From Candidatus Dependentiae bacterium (lineage in GTDB: Bacteria > Babelota > Babeliae > Babelales > RVW-14): a stretch of 64,000 nt of DNA. The position numbers were made by a program, and so were the translations under genes. The notes beneath the pieces are model-generated. The model saw only the letters and a list, made by a program, of their open reading frames with translations, was not told the origin of the DNA and did not search any database. Below, piece by piece: positions 53,713-63,890 of this stretch (position 1 is its first letter; each line of letters starts with the position of its first letter). Where the stretch lies: contig JAFEAY010000003.1 in the NCBI GenBank assembly GCA_018266175.1, forward strand, positions 124,001-188,000, given 5' to 3'.

Positions 53713-55425
53713 CTATTCACACTTGTTCAAATCAGCGGCTCGTGCAAGCACCGCTTCAAGCGTCAACCCAAACTCTTGAGTGCCATCAGCAAGACGCAAA
53801 GTCACAGTATTTTGTTCTTGCTCTTTTTTTCCAAGAACAATCATCCACGGAACTTTGTCCACTTGTGCACGGCGAATTTGTGCGGAAATCTGATCGCCTG
53901 TTTCGTCAAGCTCCATACGCAGCCCCGCAGCGGTAATTTGGTCTGCTACACGGCGTGAATAATCGGCCTGGTGATCGGTAATTTTGAGCACACGTACTTG
54001 GACCGGAGCCAACCAGAAGGGCAGATGCCCTTTAAAATGCTCAAGCAAAATTCCCAAAAAGCGCTCAATTGATCCATAAATTGCAACGTGCATAATGACT
54101 GGACGTTTACGCGATTGATCAGCATCAATATACTCAAGCTTGAAATTTTCCGGTTGAATAAAGTCAATTTGACAGGTTCCACATTGCCACTCACGTCCCA
54201 TTGCATCAAGAATTTTGATATCAATTTTGGGACCATAAAAAGCTCCACCGCCCTCATCAACTTCGTATGCAATTCCCATTTCTTCAAAAGTGTTACGCAA
54301 CACTGCTGTTGCTTTTTCCCAAACCTCTGAACCGCTCCCCATCGACTTTTCTGGGCGAGTCGATAAAAAGTACTTAATAGAGCTGAATCCAAATTTCTTG
54401 TATATTTTATCAACACGTTCAAGAACCAATTTTACCGCATCGCCAATTTGATCAACAGTACAAAAAGTATGTGAATCATCTTGTGTAAAGCCACGCACTC
54501 TAAATAAACCATGGAGTACACCAGAAAGCTCACGACGATGCACAAAGCCAAACTCTGCAAGGCGAAGTGGAAGTTCTTTGTATGAACGAGGCCGCTCTTG
54601 ATAATGCAAAATTGCCCCGGGACAGTTCATCGGCTTAACACAAAACGGGACGTCTTCGGTACTGGTGAAAAACATATTTTCACGATAGTTATCATAATGA
54701 CCCGAAGTATGCCAGAGCGATTCATTCAAGATAAAAGGAGTTTTAATCTCTTGATACAGTGAACCACGAAGCTTACGCATCAAATCAATAAGTTTATGAT
54801 AGACAATCAAACCCTTGTGATGAAAAAATGGAACACCGGGAGAAACATCGTGAAATGAGAAGAGTTCAAGTTGTTTACCAAGCTTGCGATGGTCATACAA
54901 CTCAGCCTCTTCAATACGCTTAAAATAAGCGTCCATTGCTTCTTGAGTTTCAAATGCGACTCCACTGATACGCTGCAGCGCGATACCGTCGCGATTTGCT
55001 CGCCAGTATGAACCGGAAATTGCAGTCAGTTTAAAAAACTTAATTTCACCGATTGCATCAACATGACCACCTTTACAGAGGTCATAAAAATCGCCTTGAT
55101 GATAAACACCAACGGTTTCATCAGCAATACCATCAATCAATTCAAGTTTGAATTGATTATCTTTAAACATCGGCCGAGCCTGGTCTTTAGGAATTTGACC
55201 GCCAGTAATTTTGTAATTTTTCTTGGCAAGCTCGCGCATTCGTTTTTCGATAACAGTCAAGTCATCTTCTTTAAAATTTTTTAACGGTAAAAAGTCATAA
55301 AAAAAACCGTACTCGGTCACCGGACCGATAGTAAGCTTTGTTCCTGGAAACAACCCCAGAACCGCTTGTGCAAGCAAATGCGCTGCAGAATGGCGCAGAT
55401 TGTGCAAATAATTATTATCGTTCAC
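53713..55425 (-). CDS. thrS: Threonyl-tRNA synthetase lacking the TGS domain
   Basis: 570 residues from a GTG (AAAGGA six bases upstream). Attaches Thr to tRNA-Thr. It begins at the editing domain: RHSAAHLLAQAV (HxxxH) and DLCKGGHV hold its metal/catalytic residues. Class II catalytic motifs follow: RVRGFTQDDSHTFC (motif 2) and GSIERFLGILLEHF (motif 3). A C-terminal anticodon-binding domain runs from about 475 (PVQVRVLKITD). The N-terminal TGS domain present in E. coli ThrS (642 residues) is absent; upstream DNA does not encode it. Preceded by an apparent Thr attenuator. Confidence 0.95.
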   Translation of the reverse strand: MNDNNYLHNLRHSAAHLLAQAVLGLFPGTKLTIGPVTEYGFFYDFLPLKNFKEDDLTVIEKRMRELAKKNYKITGGQIPKDQARPMFKDNQFKLELIDGIADETVGVYHQGDFYDLCKGGHVDAIGEIKFFKLTAISGSYWRANRDGIALQRISGVAFETQEAMDAYFKRIEEAELYDHRKLGKQLELFSFHDVSPGVPFFHHKGLIVYHKLIDLMRKLRGSLYQEIKTPFILNESLWHTSGHYDNYRENMFFTSTEDVPFCVKPMNCPGAILHYQERPRSYKELPLRLAEFGFVHRRELSGVLHGLFRVRGFTQDDSHTFCTVDQIGDAVKLVLERVDKIYKKFGFSSIKYFLSTRPEKSMGSGSEVWEKATAVLRNTFEEMGIAYEVDEGGGAFYGPKIDIKILDAMGREWQCGTCQIDFIQPENFKLEYIDADQSRKRPVIMHVAIYGSIERFLGILLEHFKGHLPFWLAPVQVRVLKITDHQADYSRRVADQITAAGLRMELDETGDQISAQIRRAQVDKVPWMIVLGKKEQEQNTVTLRLADGTQEFGLTLEAVLARAADLNKCE

Positions 55426-55534
55426 GATTAATCCTTTCAGTAAACTCAGCCAAACTATAGCAGAGTCGTGAAAATTTTATACCCCACTGCTCTTTTGCAG
55501 GAGAGAAACATACATAAAAATAATTGGTTGAGAA

Positions 55535-55559
55535 TAAAAAGATACTGCCCTTAGGCAGT
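55535..55559 (-). terminator. Attenuator terminator in the thrS leader
   Basis: On the minus strand ACTGCC pairs with GGCAGT around the loop TAAG (55544-55559) and is followed by ATCTTTTTATT. The loop contains the stop codon of the leader ORF and the 5' arm is its last two codons. It lies about 110 bases before the thrS start. Confidence 0.75.
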
Positions 55560-55661
55560 CGTAGTCGTGATTATCGAAGAAATGGTCGTTGCAATCATGC
55601 AACGCATAAGGAATTGAGCATCACACTCACGTGCAGATAATTTGAAGCAGAGCGCGTTCAT
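55551..55661 (-). CDS. Threonine-rich leader peptide of thrS
   Basis: 36-residue ORF, MNALCFKLSARECDAQFLMR, then CMIATTISSIITTTTA. Six of the last 12 residues are Thr (ACG, ACC, ACG, ACT, ACG, ACT) mixed with Ile, much like the E. coli thr leader (ThrL). AAGGA lies five bases before the ATG. The stop codon sits in the loop of a terminator hairpin. A ribosome stalled at the Thr codons when charged tRNA-Thr is low would cover the 5' arm of the hairpin and allow transcription into thrS. An internal hairpin (CGTTGCA/TGCAACG, 55587-55604) may act as a pause site. Function inferred from layout. Confidence 0.72.
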   Translation of the reverse strand: MNALCFKLSARECDAQFLMRCMIATTISSIITTTTA

Positions 55662-55706
55662 AACATCCTTAGTTAAACGCCATTGTATAGGTCAACTAAC
55701 AATCTT

Positions 55707-55735
55707 ATTATATAAAATTCGAGCACAAAGAGCAA
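55707..55735 (-). promoter_or_regulatory. Promoter of the thrS leader
   Basis: Minus strand: TTGCTC (55730-55735), 17-base spacer, TATAAT (55707-55712). Predicted start near 55700, about 40 bases before the leader ATG. Confidence 0.65.
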
Positions 55736-55903
55736 AAACTATTCAAATGTGTCCTCTAAATAGAGACCTGCCTAATTTAAAAAAAGAATCTCTCCTTATT
55801 TAAATCATTCAATTTTCAACATAATTAATACAATATTGACAGATTGAATATTTATGATAGATTGATATGAAACTGTATTTTAAATGAAAAAAGCGGGGTT
55901 CTC

Positions 55904-57442
<1,539 letters not shown>

Positions 57443-57636
57443 GCTTGAAAATTACGACTCTTCCATTCCCTTAAAAAAATTTCACTGATCAAAAACAAGA
57501 GCTCTCATGTTTGCATATTTTGCATTTATTTCTTGGAACTCAAAATTCCAAAAACCTCAATTCATTGCAGTAAGCCTCTCAAGGCTGATACCATGAAAAC
57601 TGTCATATTCCTGTAGTGCTAACAAAGGAGAGTTTC

Positions 57637-59106
57637 ATGACAAACAAATGCAAAGATGTTCTTGCATCAGGAACCCACCCAGGTAGCGAGCTGAAAAAAA
57701 TCTTTGTTCTTGATACAAACGTCTTACTTCACGACCCTGATTCTCTTTTTGCCTTTCAAAGTGCTGTGGTTGGGATTCCTTATGTCGTCCTTGAAGAGCT
57801 TGACACCTTCAAACGCGAAGCAGGGGAACTTGGCCGCAACGCTCGAGAAGCAATCAGAAAATTGGATGAACTCCGAACCCAAGGATGTCTTGGAGTCGGC
57901 GTTGAACTCAACCACAATAGCAACGCAGTTCTCAAGGTATACCCCACTCCCAAACTCACTTTCTCTCAAGAAAATAACTACAGTCTCAAAGATAATCTCA
58001 TCATCCAAACCGTTATGGACATCGCAAAAGAAGGCTATGAAGTCAAACTGATTACCAAGGATATTAACGTACGCGTCAAAGCCGATGTTTTAGGGCTTGA
58101 CTCAGAAGATTACACAAAGGGGACAATTAGTTATTCCGATTTTTATACAGGTTGGATACGAGTTCCTGTTGCTCCGAATGATTTACGGTCAATGACCCCC
58201 CGACGACTTGCAACCGTTGTAGCAACCGACACGCTCATGCCAAACCAGTTCGTTATTCTTGAAAGCGAAAGTAACCAATACAATTATCGCTTGTTCCGTT
58301 ACTTAGGTGATACGACCTTTAAAGAGGTGCAGAACATCACGCTCATGCAAAGCTTTCAAGCAAAAAACATTCAACAGCTTATGGCTCTAGATCTGCTTAT
58401 GGATGACTCGGTACAGCTCATCACGCTCCTCGGACCAGCTGGAACTGGTAAAACATTTTTAACCTTGCTTGCAGGACTTTATAAAGTTGCTTATGAAAAA
58501 GTTTACCGTCGCTTTTTGGTAACAAGGCCGGTTGTTGCATTGGGTGCAGACGTTGGTTACCTGCCCGGCGATTTGCAAGAAAAACTCCACTACTGGATGC
58601 AACCGGTGCACGATAACTTAGAGTTTATCTTCAGCCAAATGATGCGAGGAGCCGAAGAGCAATACAACTTGGGTGCCAAAAACAAATCAAAAGCAAAAGA
58701 TGGCAAAAAGGATCGCCGCCATTCGCATGACAGCAATCATTCCCACGGCGGACTTCCACACATGGAATCTCATACCGTAGAACGACTTCAACAAAAAGGT
58801 ATTTTGAGCCTGGAGGCAATTACGTACATGCGCGGCCGTTCAATTCCCTATCAATTTGTATTCATTGATGAAGTGCAAAACTTAACGCCGCACGAGGTAA
58901 AAACTATTGTCAGCCGAGCGGGAGAAGGAACCAAGGTTATTCTTGCAGGCGACCCTTACCAAATCGATTCGCCCTATCTTGATTTCACGAGCAACGGGCT
59001 GACCGTTACTGCTGAAAAATTTAAAGATCAAAAAATTTCAGGAACTGTATTCTTAGAGATTAGCGAACGCTCTGAGCTTGCTAAGCTTGCTGCAGAGATT
59101 CTATAA
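57637..59106 (+). CDS. PIN-PhoH fusion protein (PhoH2-type ATPase/ribonuclease)
   Basis: 489 residues. N-terminal PIN domain (about 20-150: KIFVLDTNVLLHDP with Asp26, VVLEELD, and LITKDINVRVKADVLG). C-terminal PhoH ATPase (about 255-489): Walker A GPAGTGKTFLTLL (about 266), VTRPVVALGADVGYLPGD, Walker B FVFIDEVQNLTP and LAGDPYQID. A charged His/Lys-rich insert (about 350-375) interrupts the ATPase domain. PhoH2 proteins act as RNA-unwinding ribonucleases. AAAGGAG precedes the ATG; the frame is open seven codons upstream. A terminator follows. Confidence 0.93.
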   Translation: MTNKCKDVLASGTHPGSELKKIFVLDTNVLLHDPDSLFAFQSAVVGIPYVVLEELDTFKREAGELGRNAREAIRKLDELRTQGCLGVGVELNHNSNAVLKVYPTPKLTFSQENNYSLKDNLIIQTVMDIAKEGYEVKLITKDINVRVKADVLGLDSEDYTKGTISYSDFYTGWIRVPVAPNDLRSMTPRRLATVVATDTLMPNQFVILESESNQYNYRLFRYLGDTTFKEVQNITLMQSFQAKNIQQLMALDLLMDDSVQLITLLGPAGTGKTFLTLLAGLYKVAYEKVYRRFLVTRPVVALGADVGYLPGDLQEKLHYWMQPVHDNLEFIFSQMMRGAEEQYNLGAKNKSKAKDGKKDRRHSHDSNHSHGGLPHMESHTVERLQQKGILSLEAITYMRGRSIPYQFVFIDEVQNLTPHEVKTIVSRAGEGTKVILAGDPYQIDSPYLDFTSNGLTVTAEKFKDQKISGTVFLEISERSELAKLAAEIL

Positions 59107-59132
59107 CCAATGTACCGAGCCGGATTATGACA

Positions 59133-59165
59133 CAGGCTGATTTTGAACATCAGCCTGCTTTTTTT
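59133..59165 (+). terminator. Rho-independent terminator of the PIN-PhoH gene
   Basis: CAGGCTGAT (59133-59141) pairs with ATCAGCCTG (59149-59157) around a seven-base loop, then a run of T. The stop codon of the convergent cmk lies inside the 3' arm. Confidence 0.9.
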
Positions 59166-59827
59166 GTGATAATTTCTAGAAATTTATCAACCGTTTGATG
59201 AAACGTTAAATCAGAACTATCAATGATCACCGCATCTTGCGGAACAACCAACGGGGCAATTGCACGCGTGCTATCACGTTGATCGCGTGCAATCAACTGA
59301 CCACTTACATACTGCTCATCATGCCCAGCATGAGCACGATTAGGGTCTTTTAAAATCCGTTGCACACGAGACTCAACGCTTGCGGTCAGAAAAAATTTAA
59401 AATCAGCATCCGGAAAAACCACCGAGCCACAATCACGACCATCAACTATAACATCATAATCTTTGGCAACAGCACGCTGTACATCAAGCAGTCGATGCCT
59501 CACTTCAGGCAATGCGCTCAATGCTGACGCAGACTGACTCAAAGCTTCATCAAAAAGAAACTCCGTAATATCAATACCTTTAAAAAAAACTAAACCATGC
59601 CCATCTTTAAAGCGAAATTGTATTTCTGAGACAAAGCTCAAATCGATATTTTGAATATCAACTGCATGATTGTTTGAGCTATCTGAATGCACAAAATACA
59701 TCACCACATAAGCAACAGCTCGGTACAAAAGCCCTGTTGAAAAGTGATGAATGCCGAGCTTTCGAGCAATTTCTTGTGCCACAGAGCTTTTACCACTTGC
59801 ACCCGGGCCATCGATAGTAATTATCAT
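59150..59827 (-). CDS. cmk: Cytidylate kinase
   Basis: 225 residues. Phosphorylates CMP/dCMP with ATP. N-terminal P-loop MIITIDGPGASGKSSVAQE, YRAVAY, DGRDCGSVVFPDADFKFFL (CMP-binding Asp and Arg), and the lid-type RDQRDSTRAIAPLV region. Full-length. Convergent with the PIN-PhoH gene; the shared terminator region overlaps its end. Confidence 0.95.
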   Translation of the reverse strand: MIITIDGPGASGKSSVAQEIARKLGIHHFSTGLLYRAVAYVVMYFVHSDSSNNHAVDIQNIDLSFVSEIQFRFKDGHGLVFFKGIDITEFLFDEALSQSASALSALPEVRHRLLDVQRAVAKDYDVIVDGRDCGSVVFPDADFKFFLTASVESRVQRILKDPNRAHAGHDEQYVSGQLIARDQRDSTRAIAPLVVPQDAVIIDSSDLTFHQTVDKFLEIITKKAG

Positions 59828-59856
59828 AACGTGTACTTTTTCCTTTTAACTACTGA

Positions 59857-60690
59857 CTACTCATCACTGGATAAAGGGCTCTTTATAGAACAACTACTCC
59901 AGCTCGAGCTTAATTTTTGAAAACTCGCAAAAGAACTTTGATGTTGATTGATCAGAATTCGTATTTCATCATGAGCTAACTGAAGCTCTGTAAAAATTTT
60001 CATCATGATCACATTGAGCTGTCGAGCCATAAGGCCTTTTTGACTTTCCCATCGCTCATCAGAAATAGGTGCTACTGGACGAGACGATCTTTCTTTAATT
60101 GCCCGCACTTTTCCTTGCTCTCTTTTTAATTTTTCTTTTTCTCGTTCTAATTCTGCAAGAACCTCTCGCCATTCATTTTGAGTTACGCTGTCAAGTCTGC
60201 CTACGGCAACAATAAAAATTTGTACCGCAAAATCTAGTAATTGCTGGCGATTTTCATCGGTAATAGTTTTTAAGTCATTAAAAAACTGATCGATTCTTTG
60301 ATACTCAGCGCTCAATCTCAGCAGATTGCTCAAAAACTCTCGATCTGTTTTATACAAACCCAAAGATACTTCAGTAAACCGAGGGCTTGAAATCGCACGC
60401 TCAAATTGGTTATCATGGCGCATATCATCAATATCCGAATTATTCTGCTCATCCTGATTACTATCATCACAGTAACTATCCGCATCCTTATCGAAGTCAA
60501 ACTGCAATTCAAACTGAGATGGAGATGCTGGCTTAAAGCCTTTAAATGTATCAAACGATGTTGGATAAGAACCAAATGATCTTGATTTAGATACTCCAAA
60601 TTGATCTTGATCCATAGCATAAATATCAACATTTAAAACTATAATCATGCAGCTTATCGTCAAAACCGAAAATATATTCTTCATATTCAT
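59857..60690 (-). CDS. Exported coiled-coil protein of unknown function
   Basis: 277 residues. Signal peptide about 1-22. An acidic segment (about 60-90, rich in Asp and Asn) is followed by a helical region with a strong coiled coil at about 165-195 (LAELEREKEKLKREQGKV). The start is the ATG at 60690 (or 60684), with GGGGAG upstream. 29 bp upstream of cmk on the same strand, so probably co-transcribed. No family recognised. Confidence 0.7.
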   Translation of the reverse strand: MNMKNIFSVLTISCMIIVLNVDIYAMDQDQFGVSKSRSFGSYPTSFDTFKGFKPASPSQFELQFDFDKDADSYCDDSNQDEQNNSDIDDMRHDNQFERAISSPRFTEVSLGLYKTDREFLSNLLRLSAEYQRIDQFFNDLKTITDENRQQLLDFAVQIFIVAVGRLDSVTQNEWREVLAELEREKEKLKREQGKVRAIKERSSRPVAPISDERWESQKGLMARQLNVIMMKIFTELQLAHDEIRILINQHQSSFASFQKLSSSWSSCSIKSPLSSDE

Positions 60691-60920
60691 GATGCTCCCC
60701 TTGCTCAAAATATTGCCTACTCACCTCAAAAAAGATAGCTCACAACTCGCCGGTTAGTATATCGCACCAATAAAAACAAAGTCAAAATAATGACCAAAGC
60801 TCGGTTTCATGGTATGTTTGAGCATTAAAATTTATGTAACCCAATTAAGCTAAGTTGTGATCTAAGAATTGAGCTTAAATTTTTTTGTTTTGCAGATAAA
60901 CTCAATGCTTTCAGGGACTC

Positions 60921-61019
60921 GTCATCCTCGCGAAGGCGGGGATCAGGATTAAAAGTTTCCTTATAAAACAAGGAGATATAACGGATCCCCGACTCGTCCT
61001 GCGGACTCTCGAGGATGAC
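60921..61019. repeat. Palindromic intergenic repeat element
   Basis: A left arm (60921-60944: GTCATCCTCGCGAAGGCGGG, then GATC) and a right arm (60984-61019: GATCCCCGACTCG ... CGAGGATGAC) are inverted copies separated by about 40 bases of AT-rich sequence. The right arm carries an 18-base insertion. Similar GTCATCC...GGGGATC palindromes are dispersed repeats in several bacterial genomes. No second copy is seen in this window. Confidence 0.7.
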
Positions 61020-61095
61020 AAACCCTATTTAAGTCAATTTATTTCTAGCAATAAACAAAGGTCACAACTTCGATTAATCTAAAAATTCAGGTCCC

Positions 61096-63768
61096 ATGGA
61101 AAAAACAGTACCGGAAAAATTAACCCCGCTCATGCAGCAATACTTCGACATAAAACAGCAGTTCACCGATACTCTCTTGTTCTTTCAAGTAGGTGATTTT
61201 TACGAGCTTTTTTTTGATGATGCAAAAATTGCTTCCGCATTTCTTGCGATCACTTTGACCAAGCGGGGCAAAAATAACGGCGCTGATATTCCGCTGTGTG
61301 GTGTTCCTATTCATGCACTTGATCATTATCTGGTGAAATTGATCAGAGGTGGTTTTAAGGTTGCACTGTGCGATCAACTCACCAAACCGCAACCGGGCAC
61401 CGTTGTGCAACGGGGGATAACACGTGTTTTTACTCCTGGAACACTCATCGATGCCGGCATGCTTGACGATAAATCAGCATCGTACCTGCTCACTTTTTAT
61501 CCACTACCCGACCGCTGGGGCATTTTATTTACCGAACTGTTAACCGCACAACTTTTTGCAACGACAGTCCCTGCCGATTCATACCGACACATCGAAGCGG
61601 AACTTATCCGCTTTTTTCCCGATGAAATCATTTTGCCCAAGCTCAAAAAAATTGAACATTTCGATACCTACTTCAAAAAAATGGGCTACTGTACCAGCTT
61701 TATTGATGCACACATTCAAGCAAACGATGTGCAGAGTGAGGAAGAACCAAAAAGCTCAGAATCTCAAGCATGGATTGAGCAGCAATTCCCTGCGCAAGCG
61801 GTCCGCACAATTCACCAGCAACCGGCGTTTGAACAATCACTCACCACGCTCTATCACTATTTAAAAAGAAATCAAAGCGCTTCGCTTGAACAGTTCAAAT
61901 CGATTCAATTTTATGAACCGGATGATTACCTAATTCTTGATTTGGCAACACAAAAAAATCTTGAAATCATTAATAACACACAAGATGGCGGAAGAAAGAA
62001 CACACTCTTTTCAGTACTTGATCACGCAAAAACTCCGATGGGTTCTCGAACGATTAAAAAATGGCTCTCACGCCCACTGGTGCAAAAAACAAGTATTATT
62101 CAACGACAAGAGGTGGTTAAAGAGCTTGTCTCAAATTTTGAACTCACAAGAAAGCTTGATGATAATCTATCAAACATTGCTGATATCGAGCGCATTATTG
62201 GCAGAATTGCACTCACGCGTGCCACCCTTCACGACTACAGCGCGCTCAAAAACTCACTATCACTCATGCCTAAAATTAAGCAGCTCCTGAGCAAATTGGC
62301 GCATGTTCCGCTTGCGCAAGCAATCGCCGAAAAAATTGCTGACTTTACACCGCTGGTACAGTTGCTTGAATTAAGCGCTAATGATGACACAGCGTTGAGT
62401 TACACCATTAAGCCTGGGTTTGACTTAGAGCTTGATCGACTTCGGGGCTTGTCGACCAATGGTCATGAAGCAATTTTAGCGCTGGAACAGCAAGAACGAA
62501 TACGTACTGGAATTTCAAGTTTAAAAATTGGTTACACACATCAAACCGGTTATTACATAGAAATTACCAATCCGAACCTGGACAAAGTTCCTGCAGACTT
62601 CATGGCCCAACAAACTATGGTTGGACGCAAGCGTTTTATCTCTCAACAGCTCAAAGCACTTGAAGTTGAAATTTTGCAAGCCACTGCACAAATCGAACAA
62701 CTTGAAGCCACCATATTTGCACGCGTTAAATTAGAAGTTGCGCACTATCTTGCTCCGCTTCGCCATGCAGCACAAAGCATTGCCTACCTTGATGGGCTTT
62801 TTGGTTTTGCAGCTGCAGCACACCACAATCGTTATATCACACCGGAGTTTAATGACCGACAAGAGATTATAATTTCAGCTGGTCGACATCCCGTTGTTGA
62901 AGAAAGCTTAGGTCATCTTTTTGTCCCCAATAACACCAACTTGACTATCGATGAATCACTTTGGGTCATCACTGGTCCAAATATGGGCGGTAAATCAACG
63001 TATCTGCGCCAAGTGGGCTTAATTTGTATCATGGCACAATGTGGAAGCCTTGTTCCTGCCCAAGCTGCAAGCTTACCAATCCTTGACCGAATTTTTACAC
63101 GCATTGGGTCAGGTGATAATGTTGCTCAGGGGAAAAGTACCTTCCTCGTTGAGATGGAAGAAACAGCGGTTATTTGCACGCAAGCAACATCAAAAAGCTT
63201 GGTGATTCTAGACGAAGTTGGACGCGGCACCAGTACCTTTGATGGCATTGCACTGGCTCAAGCAATTATCGAACACATCTTTACTCAGATTACAGCAAAG
63301 TGTCTTTTTGCAACGCATTATCACGAGCTCACTGAACTTGCGGCAATGCATCCGGGCATTAAAAATTACCACTTGGCCAGTACCAAAAAAGGAGACCAGT
63401 TATTATTTTTGCATAAAATTGAACCGGGAGTTGCACCCGGAAGTTTTGGACTTGATGTTGCCAAGCTTGCGGGACTGCCGCATTCAATCACTCAGCGAGC
63501 AAAAACCATTTTGCATCAACTCCAAGCTACAAGCGAAGCTCACCAAAAACCTACGCAACAATCATTTTTGTATCACGCTGCACATACAACCTCGATAGAT
63601 TCTGATGAAGAACAGCTCCATCAAACAATCAGAAATCTTGAACTCCAAGTCACACAACAGCAAGAGCTCCTTGCTCAACTCACCAATCTTGATATCAATA
63701 ATTTGACTCCTCGACAGGCGCTCGAATTTATCTGGGATCTTAAAGAGAAATTGAACGAAAAAGATTAA
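61096..63768 (+). CDS. mutS: DNA mismatch repair protein MutS
   Basis: 890 residues, full length. Recognises mismatches and small loops. Mismatch-binding Phe-x-Glu lies in VGDFYELFF (about residue 35). The ATPase domain has Walker A GPNMGGKSTYLRQ (about 626), GSGDNVAQGKSTFLVEME, Walker B VILDEVGRGTSTFDGIALA and ATHYHELTELA. The C-terminal ~90 residues include a charged coil. AGG lies five bases before the ATG. No mutL is visible nearby. Confidence 0.97.
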   Translation: MEKTVPEKLTPLMQQYFDIKQQFTDTLLFFQVGDFYELFFDDAKIASAFLAITLTKRGKNNGADIPLCGVPIHALDHYLVKLIRGGFKVALCDQLTKPQPGTVVQRGITRVFTPGTLIDAGMLDDKSASYLLTFYPLPDRWGILFTELLTAQLFATTVPADSYRHIEAELIRFFPDEIILPKLKKIEHFDTYFKKMGYCTSFIDAHIQANDVQSEEEPKSSESQAWIEQQFPAQAVRTIHQQPAFEQSLTTLYHYLKRNQSASLEQFKSIQFYEPDDYLILDLATQKNLEIINNTQDGGRKNTLFSVLDHAKTPMGSRTIKKWLSRPLVQKTSIIQRQEVVKELVSNFELTRKLDDNLSNIADIERIIGRIALTRATLHDYSALKNSLSLMPKIKQLLSKLAHVPLAQAIAEKIADFTPLVQLLELSANDDTALSYTIKPGFDLELDRLRGLSTNGHEAILALEQQERIRTGISSLKIGYTHQTGYYIEITNPNLDKVPADFMAQQTMVGRKRFISQQLKALEVEILQATAQIEQLEATIFARVKLEVAHYLAPLRHAAQSIAYLDGLFGFAAAAHHNRYITPEFNDRQEIIISAGRHPVVEESLGHLFVPNNTNLTIDESLWVITGPNMGGKSTYLRQVGLICIMAQCGSLVPAQAASLPILDRIFTRIGSGDNVAQGKSTFLVEMEETAVICTQATSKSLVILDEVGRGTSTFDGIALAQAIIEHIFTQITAKCLFATHYHELTELAAMHPGIKNYHLASTKKGDQLLFLHKIEPGVAPGSFGLDVAKLAGLPHSITQRAKTILHQLQATSEAHQKPTQQSFLYHAAHTTSIDSDEEQLHQTIRNLELQVTQQQELLAQLTNLDINNLTPRQALEFIWDLKEKLNEKD

Positions 63769-63772
63769 GCTC

Positions 63773-63800
63773 TTGATCGGGTATATCCGTCTGGTATGAT
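63773..63800 (+). promoter_or_regulatory. Promoter of the partial gene at 63891
   Basis: TTGATC (63773-63778), 16-base spacer, TATGAT (63795-63800) with an upstream TG one base away (extended -10), overlapping the end of mutS region and 90 bases before the ATG. Confidence 0.55.
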
Positions 63801-63890
63801 AAAATATGCCTTATGATTGATAATTGACTGAGAAGACGCAAAAAATTCACGTTACCGTGACCGTTAATACTCAAATTAGAAGAGAGCAGT

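Noticed and set aside
55425-55735. T-box riboswitch for thrS
   Set aside because: No T-box consensus or specifier-loop structure could be recognised, whereas a Thr-codon leader ORF with a terminator fits.
57637-59106. PIN-PhoH as toxin of a toxin-antitoxin pair
   Set aside because: No small antitoxin-like ORF lies directly upstream in the 194-bp gap; the fused form is a common stand-alone gene.
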